Source of the DNA: Bacillota bacterium
Lineage (GTDB): Bacteria; Bacillota; Clostridia; Lachnospirales; Lachnospiraceae
Reading direction: 5' to 3'
DNA length: 64,000 nucleotides
Assembly: GCA_023399055.1 (NCBI GenBank)
Contig: JAEWQV010000014.1
Span: forward strand, 124,001 to 188,000
Within the stretch, counting starts at the first letter, position 1; each line of letters begins with the position of its first letter. Both the position numbers and the translations under genes were made by a program. The notes beneath the pieces were generated by a model. It was not told the DNA's origin and did not search any database. It saw only the letters and a list, made by a program, of their open reading frames with translations. Shown piece by piece: positions 27,289 through 35,675 of the stretch.

Positions 27289-28566
27289 ATGGGCAAAGTA
27301 GTAATAGAAATTGAGGATTTATGTAAAACCTATCGCCTCGGTTCTATCAGCGGAAGAACTTTCTCACAGGACTTTAATAGCTGGTTGGCTAGAACCTTTA
27401 AGAAAGAAGATCCAAATAAAAAAATCGGTTCGAAGAATTATGCAAAGGATGAGTATCTTCAGGCTCTGGACTCTATTAATCTACAAATTGAAGAAGGGGA
27501 AACCCTTGGAATTATCGGGTTAAATGGAGCAGGTAAATCTACGTTATTAAAAATACTTTCCAGAGTGACAGCCCCAACCAGTGGAAGAGTCAAAATTAAC
27601 GGTCGCATAGCAAGTTTATTAGAGGTCGGAACTGGATTTCATCCTGAACTTACCGGGCGGGAGAATACCTACTTGAATGGTGCTATTTTAGGTATGACTA
27701 AGAGGGAAATTGATGAAAAAATAGACGATATTATCGAATTTGCTGAGATTGAAAAGTTCATAGATACACCTGTAAAACGTTATTCCTCCGGTATGTATGT
27801 TAGACTGGCTTTCTCCGTGGCAGCACATCTGGAACCAGAAATCCTCGTGGTGGACGAAGTCCTTGCAGTAGGGGATTATCAGTTCCAGCAAAAATGCCTT
27901 GGAAAGATGGGAGACATTAGTCATGGTGGAAGAACAGTTTTATTTGTCAGCCACCAACTTTCCATGATTAAAGCTCTTTGCAGAAAGTGTATTTTATTGG
28001 AACAGGGAAGATTGATTATGTTCGGAGACACCGATGAGGTAATTGAGGAGTATTTAAATCAGAAGCAGACGCTAAACCTTGTAAGTCATGTTAACTTTAA
28101 AAGGGATAATTCAAAGGAGGCAGCACAGGTTCATAGTATTATCCTAAGGGATAAAGAGGGAAGGGAAGCAAGTTCCTTTGAACTCTTTGATCCGATTTTC
28201 TTAGAAGTTGAATATGAAATTAAGAAGCCGTTAATGGGAGTTGCCCTTGGCTATTCCATCTATAAAAATCAAGGTGCGGTCTGCCATAGCTTTGATACGG
28301 ATGTTGAACCTCAACTATTACAAAGGCGGGAGCCGGGCAGATATTTAGCAGAGGTTGAAATTCCTAATATCTTAAAAGCTGGTAACTATTGCATGGATTT
28401 TACAATTTGCAGACCAGGTCTGGATGGTATTGATTTTAAAAAGAATATCCTAAGTTTTGCAGTTGATGAGAAAAAAATTGATACCAGTATGTGTTCCTAT
28501 TCCACTAGAAGAGATGGGCAGTTTGCAGCTAGGCAGGAATGGCTGCATACAAAGCTATCTTATTGA
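27289..28566 (+). CDS. wzt: ABC polysaccharide export ATPase Wzt with C-terminal carbohydrate-binding domain
   Basis: 425 residues. The ATPase part has Walker A GLNGAGKSTLLK (about residue 79), signature YSSGMYVRLAFSVA and Walker B EILVVDEVLAVGD, as in Wzt/TagH/RfbE-type exporters. Residues ~280-420 form an extra beta-sandwich of the Wzt_C kind, which in Gram-negative O9a/O8 systems recognises the modified end of the glycan. Its presence suggests an exporter that reads a terminal cap. AGGAGGTGACC precedes ATG 27289. Confidence 0.93.
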   Translation: MGKVVIEIEDLCKTYRLGSISGRTFSQDFNSWLARTFKKEDPNKKIGSKNYAKDEYLQALDSINLQIEEGETLGIIGLNGAGKSTLLKILSRVTAPTSGRVKINGRIASLLEVGTGFHPELTGRENTYLNGAILGMTKREIDEKIDDIIEFAEIEKFIDTPVKRYSSGMYVRLAFSVAAHLEPEILVVDEVLAVGDYQFQQKCLGKMGDISHGGRTVLFVSHQLSMIKALCRKCILLEQGRLIMFGDTDEVIEEYLNQKQTLNLVSHVNFKRDNSKEAAQVHSIILRDKEGREASSFELFDPIFLEVEYEIKKPLMGVALGYSIYKNQGAVCHSFDTDVEPQLLQRREPGRYLAEVEIPNILKAGNYCMDFTICRPGLDGIDFKKNILSFAVDEKKIDTSMCSYSTRRDGQFAARQEWLHTKLSY

Positions 28567-28580
28567 GTAAGGAGTCCACT

Positions 28581-29447
28581 ATGGAAATATTTCTTGGTAC
28601 AGCGCAATTAGGAATGGACTATGGAATACAAGGGGCGAGAAAGCCTGGTAAGGATAAAGCCTTTGAGCTCCTTGATTACGCATATAAGAATGGTATTAAT
28701 ACCCTGGATACAGCCTGTGGTTATGGAGATGCGCATAGTATAATTGGCGATTATTTTGCAGCTTCTTCAAATAACATGAACATTATTTCCAAGCTACCCT
28801 ATGAATTGGCAACTAAAGATTCGGATTTTTACGATAGGGTTAGAGAGCGGTTTGAAACCAGTCTAAAGGAATTAAGAGTGCCAAAGGTAAGAGGCTTACT
28901 CCTTCATAACCCTAAGCATCTTTATGAAGAAAAACCGCTAAAATCACTAAGAAACCTAAAGGAACTTGGTTACTGTGATCTTATTGGGGTTTCTGTATAT
29001 GAACCAGAAGATGCTGATTATGCAGTTAAAATGAGGATGGATATTATTCAGCTGCCAATGAATATTTTCGATCAACGTTTTAATTCCTTTGTGGAACAAA
29101 ATAATTCAAAGATAAAAATAATGGCTCGAAGTGTCTTTTTGCAAGGGTTGCTACTAATGGATTTAGAGCAAGTGAAGGATAAACTTCCAATTGCAATTGC
29201 ACCGGTGCGACAATTTGAAAAGCTGTGTGCAGAACACTCATATTCTAGACGAGAGGTAGCACTAGCTTATCTGAAAGAAAAGCAGGGAGTGACGTCACTT
29301 GTTATTGGAGTGGATGCTACAGAGCAGTTAGAGGAAAATCTTAATGCATTCAGGCAAAAGGTACCAGTTGAGCTGGTGGAGGAAATAGCTGGATATTTTA
29401 AAGATCTAAGCGAGGACATTATATCCCCTTTAAGGTGGAAGAGGTAA
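28581..29447 (+). CDS. Aldo/keto reductase family protein
   Basis: 288 residues, TIM-barrel NAD(P)H reductase. It begins MEIFLGTAQLGMDYGIQG and shows DTACGYGDAHSIIG (catalytic Asp and Tyr region), IISKLP (catalytic Lys) and GLLLHNP (His). The subgroup is common in sugar loci next to NeuB and SpsF genes, where it may reduce a sugar intermediate; substrate unknown. Start ATG 28581 has AAGGAG eight bases upstream; an ATG at 28539 lies inside wzt and is rejected. Confidence 0.87.
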   Translation: MEIFLGTAQLGMDYGIQGARKPGKDKAFELLDYAYKNGINTLDTACGYGDAHSIIGDYFAASSNNMNIISKLPYELATKDSDFYDRVRERFETSLKELRVPKVRGLLLHNPKHLYEEKPLKSLRNLKELGYCDLIGVSVYEPEDADYAVKMRMDIIQLPMNIFDQRFNSFVEQNNSKIKIMARSVFLQGLLLMDLEQVKDKLPIAIAPVRQFEKLCAEHSYSRREVALAYLKEKQGVTSLVIGVDATEQLEENLNAFRQKVPVELVEEIAGYFKDLSEDIISPLRWKR

Positions 29448-29450
29448 GAA

Positions 29451-29473
29451 GAGTGAAAAAATAGTTTTCACTC
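29451..29473. repeat. Hairpin after the aldo/keto reductase
   Basis: GAGTGAAAA (29451-29459) pairs perfectly with TTTTCACTC (29465-29473) around AATAG. No T-tract follows. Confidence 0.5.
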
Positions 29474-29496
29474 GAAAAGAAAAATCACTTCACTTG

Positions 29497-29522
29497 GAAA
29501 GAATCCGTTGACGGATTCTTTC
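29497..29522 (+). terminator. Second hairpin, possible weak terminator before the SpsF-SpsC gene
   Basis: GAAAGAATCCGT (29497-29508) and ACGGATTCTTTC (29511-29522) are perfect inverted copies with a 2-nt centre. The run CATCACATTTT follows. It ends 15 nt before the GGAGG of the next gene, so it may moderate read-through. Confidence 0.45.
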
Positions 29523-29547
29523 ATCACATTTTGTAATGGAGGCAGAT

Positions 29548-31872
29548 ATGCATATTATCGCAATTCTACAAGCAAGAATGTCATCAACAAGGCTCCCAGG
29601 AAAGGTATTACTACCTTTGGGTGATAAAACCTTAATCGAGCAGATTGTAGCTCGGATACGTGCAGTGGATAAAATATCAGAGCTTATTGTAGCAACCACA
29701 GTAAATCCTATGGATGATTTTGTTGAGGAGCTTTGTGTGGCGAATAAAATAGCATGTTTTCGCGGTAGCGAAGAGAATGTCCTTGAACGCTTTTATTTTT
29801 GTGCTGATAAATATAAGGCAGATGTTATTGTTCGACTAACAGCGGATGACCCATTAAAAGACCCTGACGTAATACTTAAAGCAATTGAACTTTTTGAAAC
29901 TGGACAATATGACTATGTAAGTAACACAATTCATCCGACTTTTCCAGAAGGAATTGATGTAGAAGTATTTTCCTTTCAAGCACTTAAAAAAGCATATGAA
30001 GAGTCAATTCTACCTTCTGAAAAGGAACACGTGACCCCATATATCTATAAAAATAAAGAAAAGTTTAAACTTTATAACTTTGAACATGAATGCGATATAT
30101 CAGAACTTCGATGGACAGTAGATTCACAAGAGGATTATCAATTCATGAAGTGTGTATACGAGGAGCTATATAAAAACCCAAATGAACTTTTCTCTATGCA
30201 GGAGGTACTTGAGTTATTAAAACGAAAGCCGGAGCTTTCCGACATTAATAAAGGTCATAGAAGAAATGAAGGCTATCTGAAATCCTTAAAGCTGGAAGAA
30301 AAAATTCAAGCGGAAGAAATACAAATGGGAATTTTACAGGGAGGAAGACCGGAAGAAGCAAAGGAAGAAGCAAAGAAAGAAATAAAGGAAGAAGAAAAGG
30401 ATGAAATAAAGGAAAATAATAACGATAAAGAAGAAGTTAGTGTTGCAGAAATAAAAGAAGAAAACAGTGATAGAACAACAGAGAAAATGGAAGCAGATGA
30501 AGAAATAGATAAAAAAGAAGATGAAAAAGTGGAAATAGATGTAGAAGAAGTAGAAAAATCAGTTGATGTAAATCATGCAGTTGAGGCAAAGGAAAATGAA
30601 GACGATATCCGTTCGATTGAAATAAATGACATAAAAGACGACATTCCGAAAGAAGTATCTGTTGTAGAGAAAAGAATTTATGGCAATGAATTAACCTATG
30701 TAAAAGAGGTACTTGACAGTGAATTTCGTTCCTCAAAAGGGGCCGTAATGATGCAAAGGCTTGAAAAAGCCTTCTGCGAGAAATTTGGAGTAAAATATGC
30801 AATTTCCTGTGTGAATGGAACTGCAACCTTACACGCCATTTTAGAGGCTTTGAATATAACTGTAGGGGATGAAGTAATTGTTCCGCCACTGACCATGTCC
30901 AGCACTACGTTTGCAGTTCTTCAGGCCAATGCAACACCAGTTTACGCAGATGTGGATTGGGATACCTTTTTAATTACTGCAGATTCAATTAAAAAATGTA
31001 TTACCTCTAAAACGAAAGCAATTATTACAGTTTCTCTTTACGGACTTTCTCCGGATATGGATGCAATAATGGAATTAGCCAATAGACATCACCTCTATGT
31101 GATTGAGGATAATGCAGAATGTATGCTCGGAACCTATAGGAATAGAAAAGTCGGTACCTTGGGGCATGTGGCAAGCTATAGTTTTCAAAGCTCCAAGCAT
31201 ATTACCAGCGGTGAGGGAGGTATGATAATCACAGATTCTCTGGAAATTGCGGAAAGTGTCAGAAGAGTGAATTCCCTAGGATATGCAGGTGTCGGAGCCA
31301 GTAAAGCTAAGATAACTAAGCAAACCATTCAAGATCCGGATTATGAAAGGCACGTTTCTATGGGCTGGAATTATCGTATGCCGGAGCTGTGTGCTGCGGT
31401 TGCACTTGCACAATTCGAACAGGTAGAATTATTAGTAAGTCGAAGAAGTGAGGTTGCAAAGCTTTACCTTGAAACAATCAAAGATACAGATTGGCTAATA
31501 CCACAAAAAGTCAGTGACGAATATGAATGCACCTATTGGACGTTTGTTGTTAAATTAGAGCATCCAGAGATTACTTGGAAAGAGTTTAGAGATCAATTTG
31601 CCGCTTTTGGCGGAGATGGTATCTATGCGGCTTGGAAGCTAAGTTATCTGGAGCCAATGATGAGAAATCGTAAGCTTCTAAAAAGAGAACGTTTTATATC
31701 CAGACGTAATTTGCACAAGTACAAAAAAGGATTGTGCCCGGTGGCAGAGTACTTACAGGGAAAATTATTGCAATTTAAAACAAATTACTGGAACTTAGAG
31801 GCTGCAAAGGCACAGATGCAGATATTAAAGAAGACCATTCAGTTCTTTGAGGATCGGAGTGTTGCTAAATGA
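29548..31872 (+). CDS. SpsF-type cytidylyltransferase fused to SpsC-type aminotransferase via a charged linker
   Basis: 774 residues in three parts. Residues 1-~245 are a nucleotidyltransferase of the SpsF/CMP-sugar synthetase type (IAILQARMSSTRLPGK, VRLTADDPLKDPDV, FPEGIDVEVF). Residues ~250-370 are low-complexity, rich in Lys and Glu, encoded by purine-rich DNA (nt ~30340-30640) with short internal repeats. Residues ~375-774 are a DegT/DnrJ aminotransferase with PLP Lys550 in FQSSKHITSGEGG. In Bacillus sps loci SpsF and SpsC are separate, acting in nonulosonate-like sugar synthesis for the spore coat. ATG 29548 follows TGGAGG by five bases. The neuB-type gene follows two genes later. The linker is probably an extended, soluble tether. 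Confidence 0.88.
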   Translation: MHIIAILQARMSSTRLPGKVLLPLGDKTLIEQIVARIRAVDKISELIVATTVNPMDDFVEELCVANKIACFRGSEENVLERFYFCADKYKADVIVRLTADDPLKDPDVILKAIELFETGQYDYVSNTIHPTFPEGIDVEVFSFQALKKAYEESILPSEKEHVTPYIYKNKEKFKLYNFEHECDISELRWTVDSQEDYQFMKCVYEELYKNPNELFSMQEVLELLKRKPELSDINKGHRRNEGYLKSLKLEEKIQAEEIQMGILQGGRPEEAKEEAKKEIKEEEKDEIKENNNDKEEVSVAEIKEENSDRTTEKMEADEEIDKKEDEKVEIDVEEVEKSVDVNHAVEAKENEDDIRSIEINDIKDDIPKEVSVVEKRIYGNELTYVKEVLDSEFRSSKGAVMMQRLEKAFCEKFGVKYAISCVNGTATLHAILEALNITVGDEVIVPPLTMSSTTFAVLQANATPVYADVDWDTFLITADSIKKCITSKTKAIITVSLYGLSPDMDAIMELANRHHLYVIEDNAECMLGTYRNRKVGTLGHVASYSFQSSKHITSGEGGMIITDSLEIAESVRRVNSLGYAGVGASKAKITKQTIQDPDYERHVSMGWNYRMPELCAAVALAQFEQVELLVSRRSEVAKLYLETIKDTDWLIPQKVSDEYECTYWTFVVKLEHPEITWKEFRDQFAAFGGDGIYAAWKLSYLEPMMRNRKLLKRERFISRRNLHKYKKGLCPVAEYLQGKLLQFKTNYWNLEAAKAQMQILKKTIQFFEDRSVAK

Positions 31873-32774
31873 AGTCCATCTTTATTACAGGAATAGCTGG
31901 TATGTTAGGTTCAAATCTAGCCTATTTATTAAAGGATGCATATCACATATCAGGTGTGGATTTGAATAATGTGCAGATAAGAGGAGTAAATAGTCATCTT
32001 TTTTCCGCCTTTGATCTGGAGAAAATTAGAGAGCTATTTCTTCAACATAAAGTTGATGTACTAATTCATTGTGCAGCACTTGTAAATGTTGATGAATGCG
32101 AAGAAAAGCCGGATTATGCGCAAAAAGTAAACTATGAACTTACCAAAAACCTAGCAGAGCTGTGCATGGAGCTGAAGGTAAAAATGATTTTTATTTCCAC
32201 CGATGCAGTATTCGATGGTAATAAGGAAGGCCTTTACAAGGAAACGGATCTTCCGGGTCCAATCAGCGTATATGCAGCTACTAAGCTGCAGGCGGAACAA
32301 TATGTTCAACAATTCAGTGAAAATATAGTGGTTAGAACAAATATTTATGGATTTAATTACAGAGAAAAGAATAGCTTTGGTGAGTGGATTATAAGTTCCT
32401 TAAATAATAATGACAATCTTAGCATGTTCTATGATATTTATTTTTCACCAATCTTAGTAAATGAACTGGCAAGTATTCTGTCCATGTGTATTGATAGAAA
32501 TTTATGTGGACTCTATCATATTTGCAGCACGGGCTCAATATCGAAGTATGAGATTGCAATTGCTATTATGGAAGAATTTAAATTGAGCGGTGCTATCTTT
32601 CAGGCTTCCATGGAAGATCACGAATTTAGAGCACCAAGAACCAAGAATATGGGGCTAAGCAATGAAAAGATATCAAAGGAATTAGGAATTCATATTAGTA
32701 CACCTCTGGAAGGTGTAAAAGAATTCAAACGGTTATATGACAGACGATACCATGAACAACTGAAAAAGGGTTAG
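31869..32774 (+). CDS. NAD-dependent sugar reductase (RmlD/SpsK-like SDR)
   Basis: 301 residues, extended SDR with ITGIAGMLGSNLAYLL at the N-terminus, ISTDAVFDG and catalytic YAATK (Tyr and Lys). Closest to dTDP-4-dehydrorhamnose reductase-like proteins (SpsK in Bacillus). It overlaps the upstream gene by four bases (ATGA), so it belongs to the same translation unit. No rmlA/B/C genes are visible, so a rhamnose role is not supported; reduction of another keto-sugar is more likely. Confidence 0.85.
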   Translation: MKSIFITGIAGMLGSNLAYLLKDAYHISGVDLNNVQIRGVNSHLFSAFDLEKIRELFLQHKVDVLIHCAALVNVDECEEKPDYAQKVNYELTKNLAELCMELKVKMIFISTDAVFDGNKEGLYKETDLPGPISVYAATKLQAEQYVQQFSENIVVRTNIYGFNYREKNSFGEWIISSLNNNDNLSMFYDIYFSPILVNELASILSMCIDRNLCGLYHICSTGSISKYEIAIAIMEEFKLSGAIFQASMEDHEFRAPRTKNMGLSNEKISKELGIHISTPLEGVKEFKRLYDRRYHEQLKKG

Positions 32775-32814
32775 ATTTTTAATTAATTAGTGGTTTACCC
32801 TATTAGTTAAAAAT
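32775..32814. repeat. AT-rich inverted repeat before the neuB-type gene
   Basis: ATTTTTAA (32775-32782) pairs with TTAAAAAT (32807-32814); the stem extends inward with one wobble and a bulge. It starts at the previous stop codon and ends eight bases before leader copy 3. Confidence 0.4.
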
Positions 32815-32821
32815 GCGTAGA

Positions 32822-32842
32822 GAAAGGTATGGTTTTTATATG
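32822..32842 (+). promoter_or_regulatory. Repeated translation leader, copy 3
   Basis: GAAAGGTATGGTTTTT then ATATG. Same layout as copies 1 and 2; a related GAAAGGCAGG leader stands before 20587. Confidence 0.4.
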
Positions 32843-33901
32843 ATTAACATTGGTAATCGAAGAATTGCAGAAGATACGCCGCCCTACTTTATTGCTGATA
32901 TTGCTGCAAATCATGATGGAGAATTATCTAGAGCCTATCATTTGATTGAACTTGCCAAAGCAGCAGGTGCCGATGCAGCAAAATTTCAGAACTTCTCTGC
33001 ATCTACAATTGTAAGTAGAAATGGGTTTGATAGTTTGGGAGGCAGACTCTCACATCAGGCTTCCTGGAAAAAATCCGTTTATGAAGTATACGAACAATAT
33101 AGCATTGAGAAAGAATGGACTCAGCTTTTAAAATTGAAATGTGAGGAAGTTGGGATTGAATATCTTACGACACCATATGATTTGACCACCGTGAAGGAAG
33201 TTGCTCCCTATGTAAATGCTTTTAAAGTAGGATCAGGTGACATTACCTGGATTGAATTAATTGAGACAATTGCTGCTCATAAAAAACCTGTACTATTGGC
33301 CACAGGGGCTTCTACTCTTGAAGAAGTTGAGAGAGCAGTTCAAGCAGTTCGTGCCTTTCATTCTAGGGTGGTTGTAATGCAATGCAATACCAATTATACA
33401 GCAAGTAGCAGTAATTTTAATTATATTAACTTAAATGTTTTAAAAACCTATGCTCGCCAGTATCCAGATTTAATTCTAGGTCTGTCGGATCATACATCGG
33501 GAGATGTTACAGTACTTGGTGCTATTGCACTTGGTGCAAGGGTCATTGAAAAGCATTTTACAGATGATAATAGTAGGAGTGGTCCTGATCATACCTTTGC
33601 AATGAATCCTGTAACCTGGAGAGAGATGGTAAACCGCTCTATGGATTTATGGGCAGCTCTTGGTGATGGAGTGAAGAGGATAGAGGGAAATGAAGCAGAA
33701 ACCGCAAGAATTCAAAAAAGATCTTTATACTATATACACAATAAACAGAGTGGCTCCATCCTGGTGAAAGAGGATGTCCATCCATTAAGACCAATGAACC
33801 CCGCAGGTATAAGTCCTCATAATTTAGAGAATATCTTAGGTAAGAAACTTAAAAAGCAGGTAGATAAGGATACGTGCATTAAGTGGGAGGACTTTGAATA
33901 A
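32840..33901 (+). CDS. NeuB/SpsE-type nonulosonate synthase
   Basis: 353 residues. TIM-barrel PEP-condensing enzyme that joins a six-carbon amino sugar to PEP to give a nine-carbon acid. Visible family landmarks: YFIADIAANHDGELSRAYHL, DAAKFQNF, YLTTPYD, FKVGSGDITWIELIE, ILGLSDHTSG, and ARVIEKHFTDD. The last ~60 residues are a SAF/antifreeze-like domain (RSLYYIHNKQSGSILVKEDV, LRPMNPAGISP). ATG 32840 is chosen; an ATG at 32813 has no ribosome site. With the SpsF and SpsC domains it suggests a sialic/legionaminic/pseudaminic-like product, not identified further. Confidence 0.9.
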   Translation: MINIGNRRIAEDTPPYFIADIAANHDGELSRAYHLIELAKAAGADAAKFQNFSASTIVSRNGFDSLGGRLSHQASWKKSVYEVYEQYSIEKEWTQLLKLKCEEVGIEYLTTPYDLTTVKEVAPYVNAFKVGSGDITWIELIETIAAHKKPVLLATGASTLEEVERAVQAVRAFHSRVVVMQCNTNYTASSSNFNYINLNVLKTYARQYPDLILGLSDHTSGDVTVLGAIALGARVIEKHFTDDNSRSGPDHTFAMNPVTWREMVNRSMDLWAALGDGVKRIEGNEAETARIQKRSLYYIHNKQSGSILVKEDVHPLRPMNPAGISPHNLENILGKKLKKQVDKDTCIKWEDFE

Positions 33902-33947
33902 TACAGACTAGTATGGTCTACTGATGTAGAAAGGATTTGGTGAGAGC

Positions 33948-34487
33948 TTGAAACAAGGGCAGCTGGTTATACTGACAGCCATTGAACGAGAGGACCTTCC
34001 CTTTTTCAAAGAATGGAGAAACAAGGAAGAGTTTAAGAAGTTTTTTCGTGAACACAGGGAACTTAGCAGTGAAATGCAAGAGGAATGGTACTTACGTAAA
34101 GTACTGACTGACCCGACTACAATGATGTTTTCCATAAGAAGAAAGGAAGATCAGGAATTATTAGGCTGCTGTGGTTTATGTTACATTAATTGGATTAACC
34201 GGCATTCTGACCTGTCCTTATATATTGGTTTTAAGGAAGCGTATATTGATGATCTTGGCTATGCCGACGAAAGTTGCAAGCTTTTACTTGATTTTGCATT
34301 CTATCAGTTAGGGTTAAATAAAGTCTGGGCAGAAATTTATGAATTTGATACAAAGAAAAAAGCCCTATTACGGCAACTCGGATTTCAGACAGATGGTGTT
34401 TTAAGAGAACATTATTACTATGAGGGACGATATTGGAATTCTTTAATTCTATCCTTACTTCGAGAAGAGTTTATAACATCGACCTAG
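33948..34487 (+). CDS. GNAT N-acetyltransferase (PseH/SpsD-like position)
   Basis: 179 residues, acetyl-CoA-dependent GNAT fold of the RimJ/RimL-like type: LTAIEREDLPFFKEWRN, then DLSLYIGFKEAYIDDLGYAD, FYQLGLNKVWAEIYEFDTKK and LRQLGFQTDGVLREHYYYEG. In sps/pse loci a GNAT acetylates the 4-amino group made by the aminotransferase, which fits its place just after the synthase gene. Substrate is inference. The start is TTG 33948; GGTGAGAG stands close upstream. Confidence 0.85.
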   Translation: MKQGQLVILTAIEREDLPFFKEWRNKEEFKKFFREHRELSSEMQEEWYLRKVLTDPTTMMFSIRRKEDQELLGCCGLCYINWINRHSDLSLYIGFKEAYIDDLGYADESCKLLLDFAFYQLGLNKVWAEIYEFDTKKKALLRQLGFQTDGVLREHYYYEGRYWNSLILSLLREEFITST

Positions 34488-34565
34488 AGGAGTCAGAGTG
34501 AAAGAAGAATCACTTTCAATTGGAACATTTTGAGTTGGCATATAGTACAATAATGGAGATTCAAT

Positions 34566-35675
34566 ATGAGGATATTAGTAACAGGTGCAAGAGGTTTTAT
34601 TGGTAAAAACTTAATCGCAAATCTAAAAAATGAAAAGCAATCTACCATATATGAGTGTGATATTAATACTTCAACTGAGGATTTTGAGCATTATTGTAAA
34701 GAAGCGGAGTTTGTATACCATTTGGCTGGTTCTAATCGTCCCAAAGAGGAAAGCGACTACATAGTGCATAACACAGATTTTACAAACACATTGGTTGCAA
34801 CCCTTAGTAAATATCAGAATTATTGTCCTATCGTATATGCATCCTCCATACAGGCAACACAGGATAATCCTTACGGAAGGAGTAAAAAAGCAGGGGAAGA
34901 GTTACTGGTTAATTATGCACTGTCATCTGGAGCTAGACTATATATTTATCGATTTAAAAATGTATTTGGAAAGTGGTGCCGACCAAATTACAATAGTGTG
35001 GTTGCAACTTTTTGCCATAATATAGCACAGGGTTTACCAATTGAAGTACATTCTTCTGAAATGCCTTTGGAATTAGTTTATATTGATGATTTAGTGGAGG
35101 AGCTAATTAATAAAATGAGTAATCAGACTCCTCAAGAAGAGTATTACTATGAAATTTCGACAACCCATACTGTTATGCTTATAAAAATTGCAGAATTACT
35201 TCATTCTTTCCGGGATTGTCATAAGAAACAGATAATACCTGATCTTTCTGATCTGTTTACAAAAAAACTGTATTCTACTTATCTAAGCTATCTACCAGTA
35301 GAGGGTTTGTGTCAGGATTTGTTGATGCATTCGGATCACAGAGGGTCTTTTACAGAATTTCTAAAACAGGAGAGCTTTGGGCAAGTATCAGTTAACATTT
35401 CAAAACCCGGGATACTAAAAGGTAATCACTGGCATAATTCCAAAAATGAGCGCTTTCTAGTAGTTAGTGGAGAAGGAGTAATACGTCTTCGTAACCTTAA
35501 TTCAAATGAGGTGATTTCCTACTATGTGACAGGGAAAAAACTTCAGTTTGTTTATCTTCCCTGTGGTTATGTTCATAATATTGAAAATCTTGGTGATACC
35601 AATCTCGTTACAATTATATGGGCAAACGAAAGTTTTGACAGCAATAAGCCTGACACAAACTATGGGGAGGTATAA
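34566..35675 (+). CDS. capF: CapF: bifunctional UDP-FucNAc pathway reductase/epimerase
   Basis: 369 residues with an N-terminal SDR reductase (RILVTGARGFIGKNLI, YASSIQATQDNPYGRSKKAG with the Tyr/Lys pair) and a C-terminal cupin (from ~250: LLMHSDHRGSFTEFLK, GILKGNHWHNSKNERFLVV with zinc-ligand histidines, VYLPCGYVHNIENLG). This two-domain layout is that of Staphylococcus CapF, which epimerises C3 and reduces C4 on the way to UDP-L-FucNAc. TGGAG precedes the ATG. CapG follows without a gap; CapE is 23 kb upstream. Confidence 0.93.
   Translation: MRILVTGARGFIGKNLIANLKNEKQSTIYECDINTSTEDFEHYCKEAEFVYHLAGSNRPKEESDYIVHNTDFTNTLVATLSKYQNYCPIVYASSIQATQDNPYGRSKKAGEELLVNYALSSGARLYIYRFKNVFGKWCRPNYNSVVATFCHNIAQGLPIEVHSSEMPLELVYIDDLVEELINKMSNQTPQEEYYYEISTTHTVMLIKIAELLHSFRDCHKKQIIPDLSDLFTKKLYSTYLSYLPVEGLCQDLLMHSDHRGSFTEFLKQESFGQVSVNISKPGILKGNHWHNSKNERFLVVSGEGVIRLRNLNSNEVISYYVTGKKLQFVYLPCGYVHNIENLGDTNLVTIIWANESFDSNKPDTNYGEV

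Noticed and set aside
30437..30889. 150-residue minus-strand frame rich in Leu, His and Phe
   Set aside because: It is the mirror of the purine-rich Lys/Glu linker of the SpsF-SpsC gene; it has no ribosome site and its composition is an artefact.
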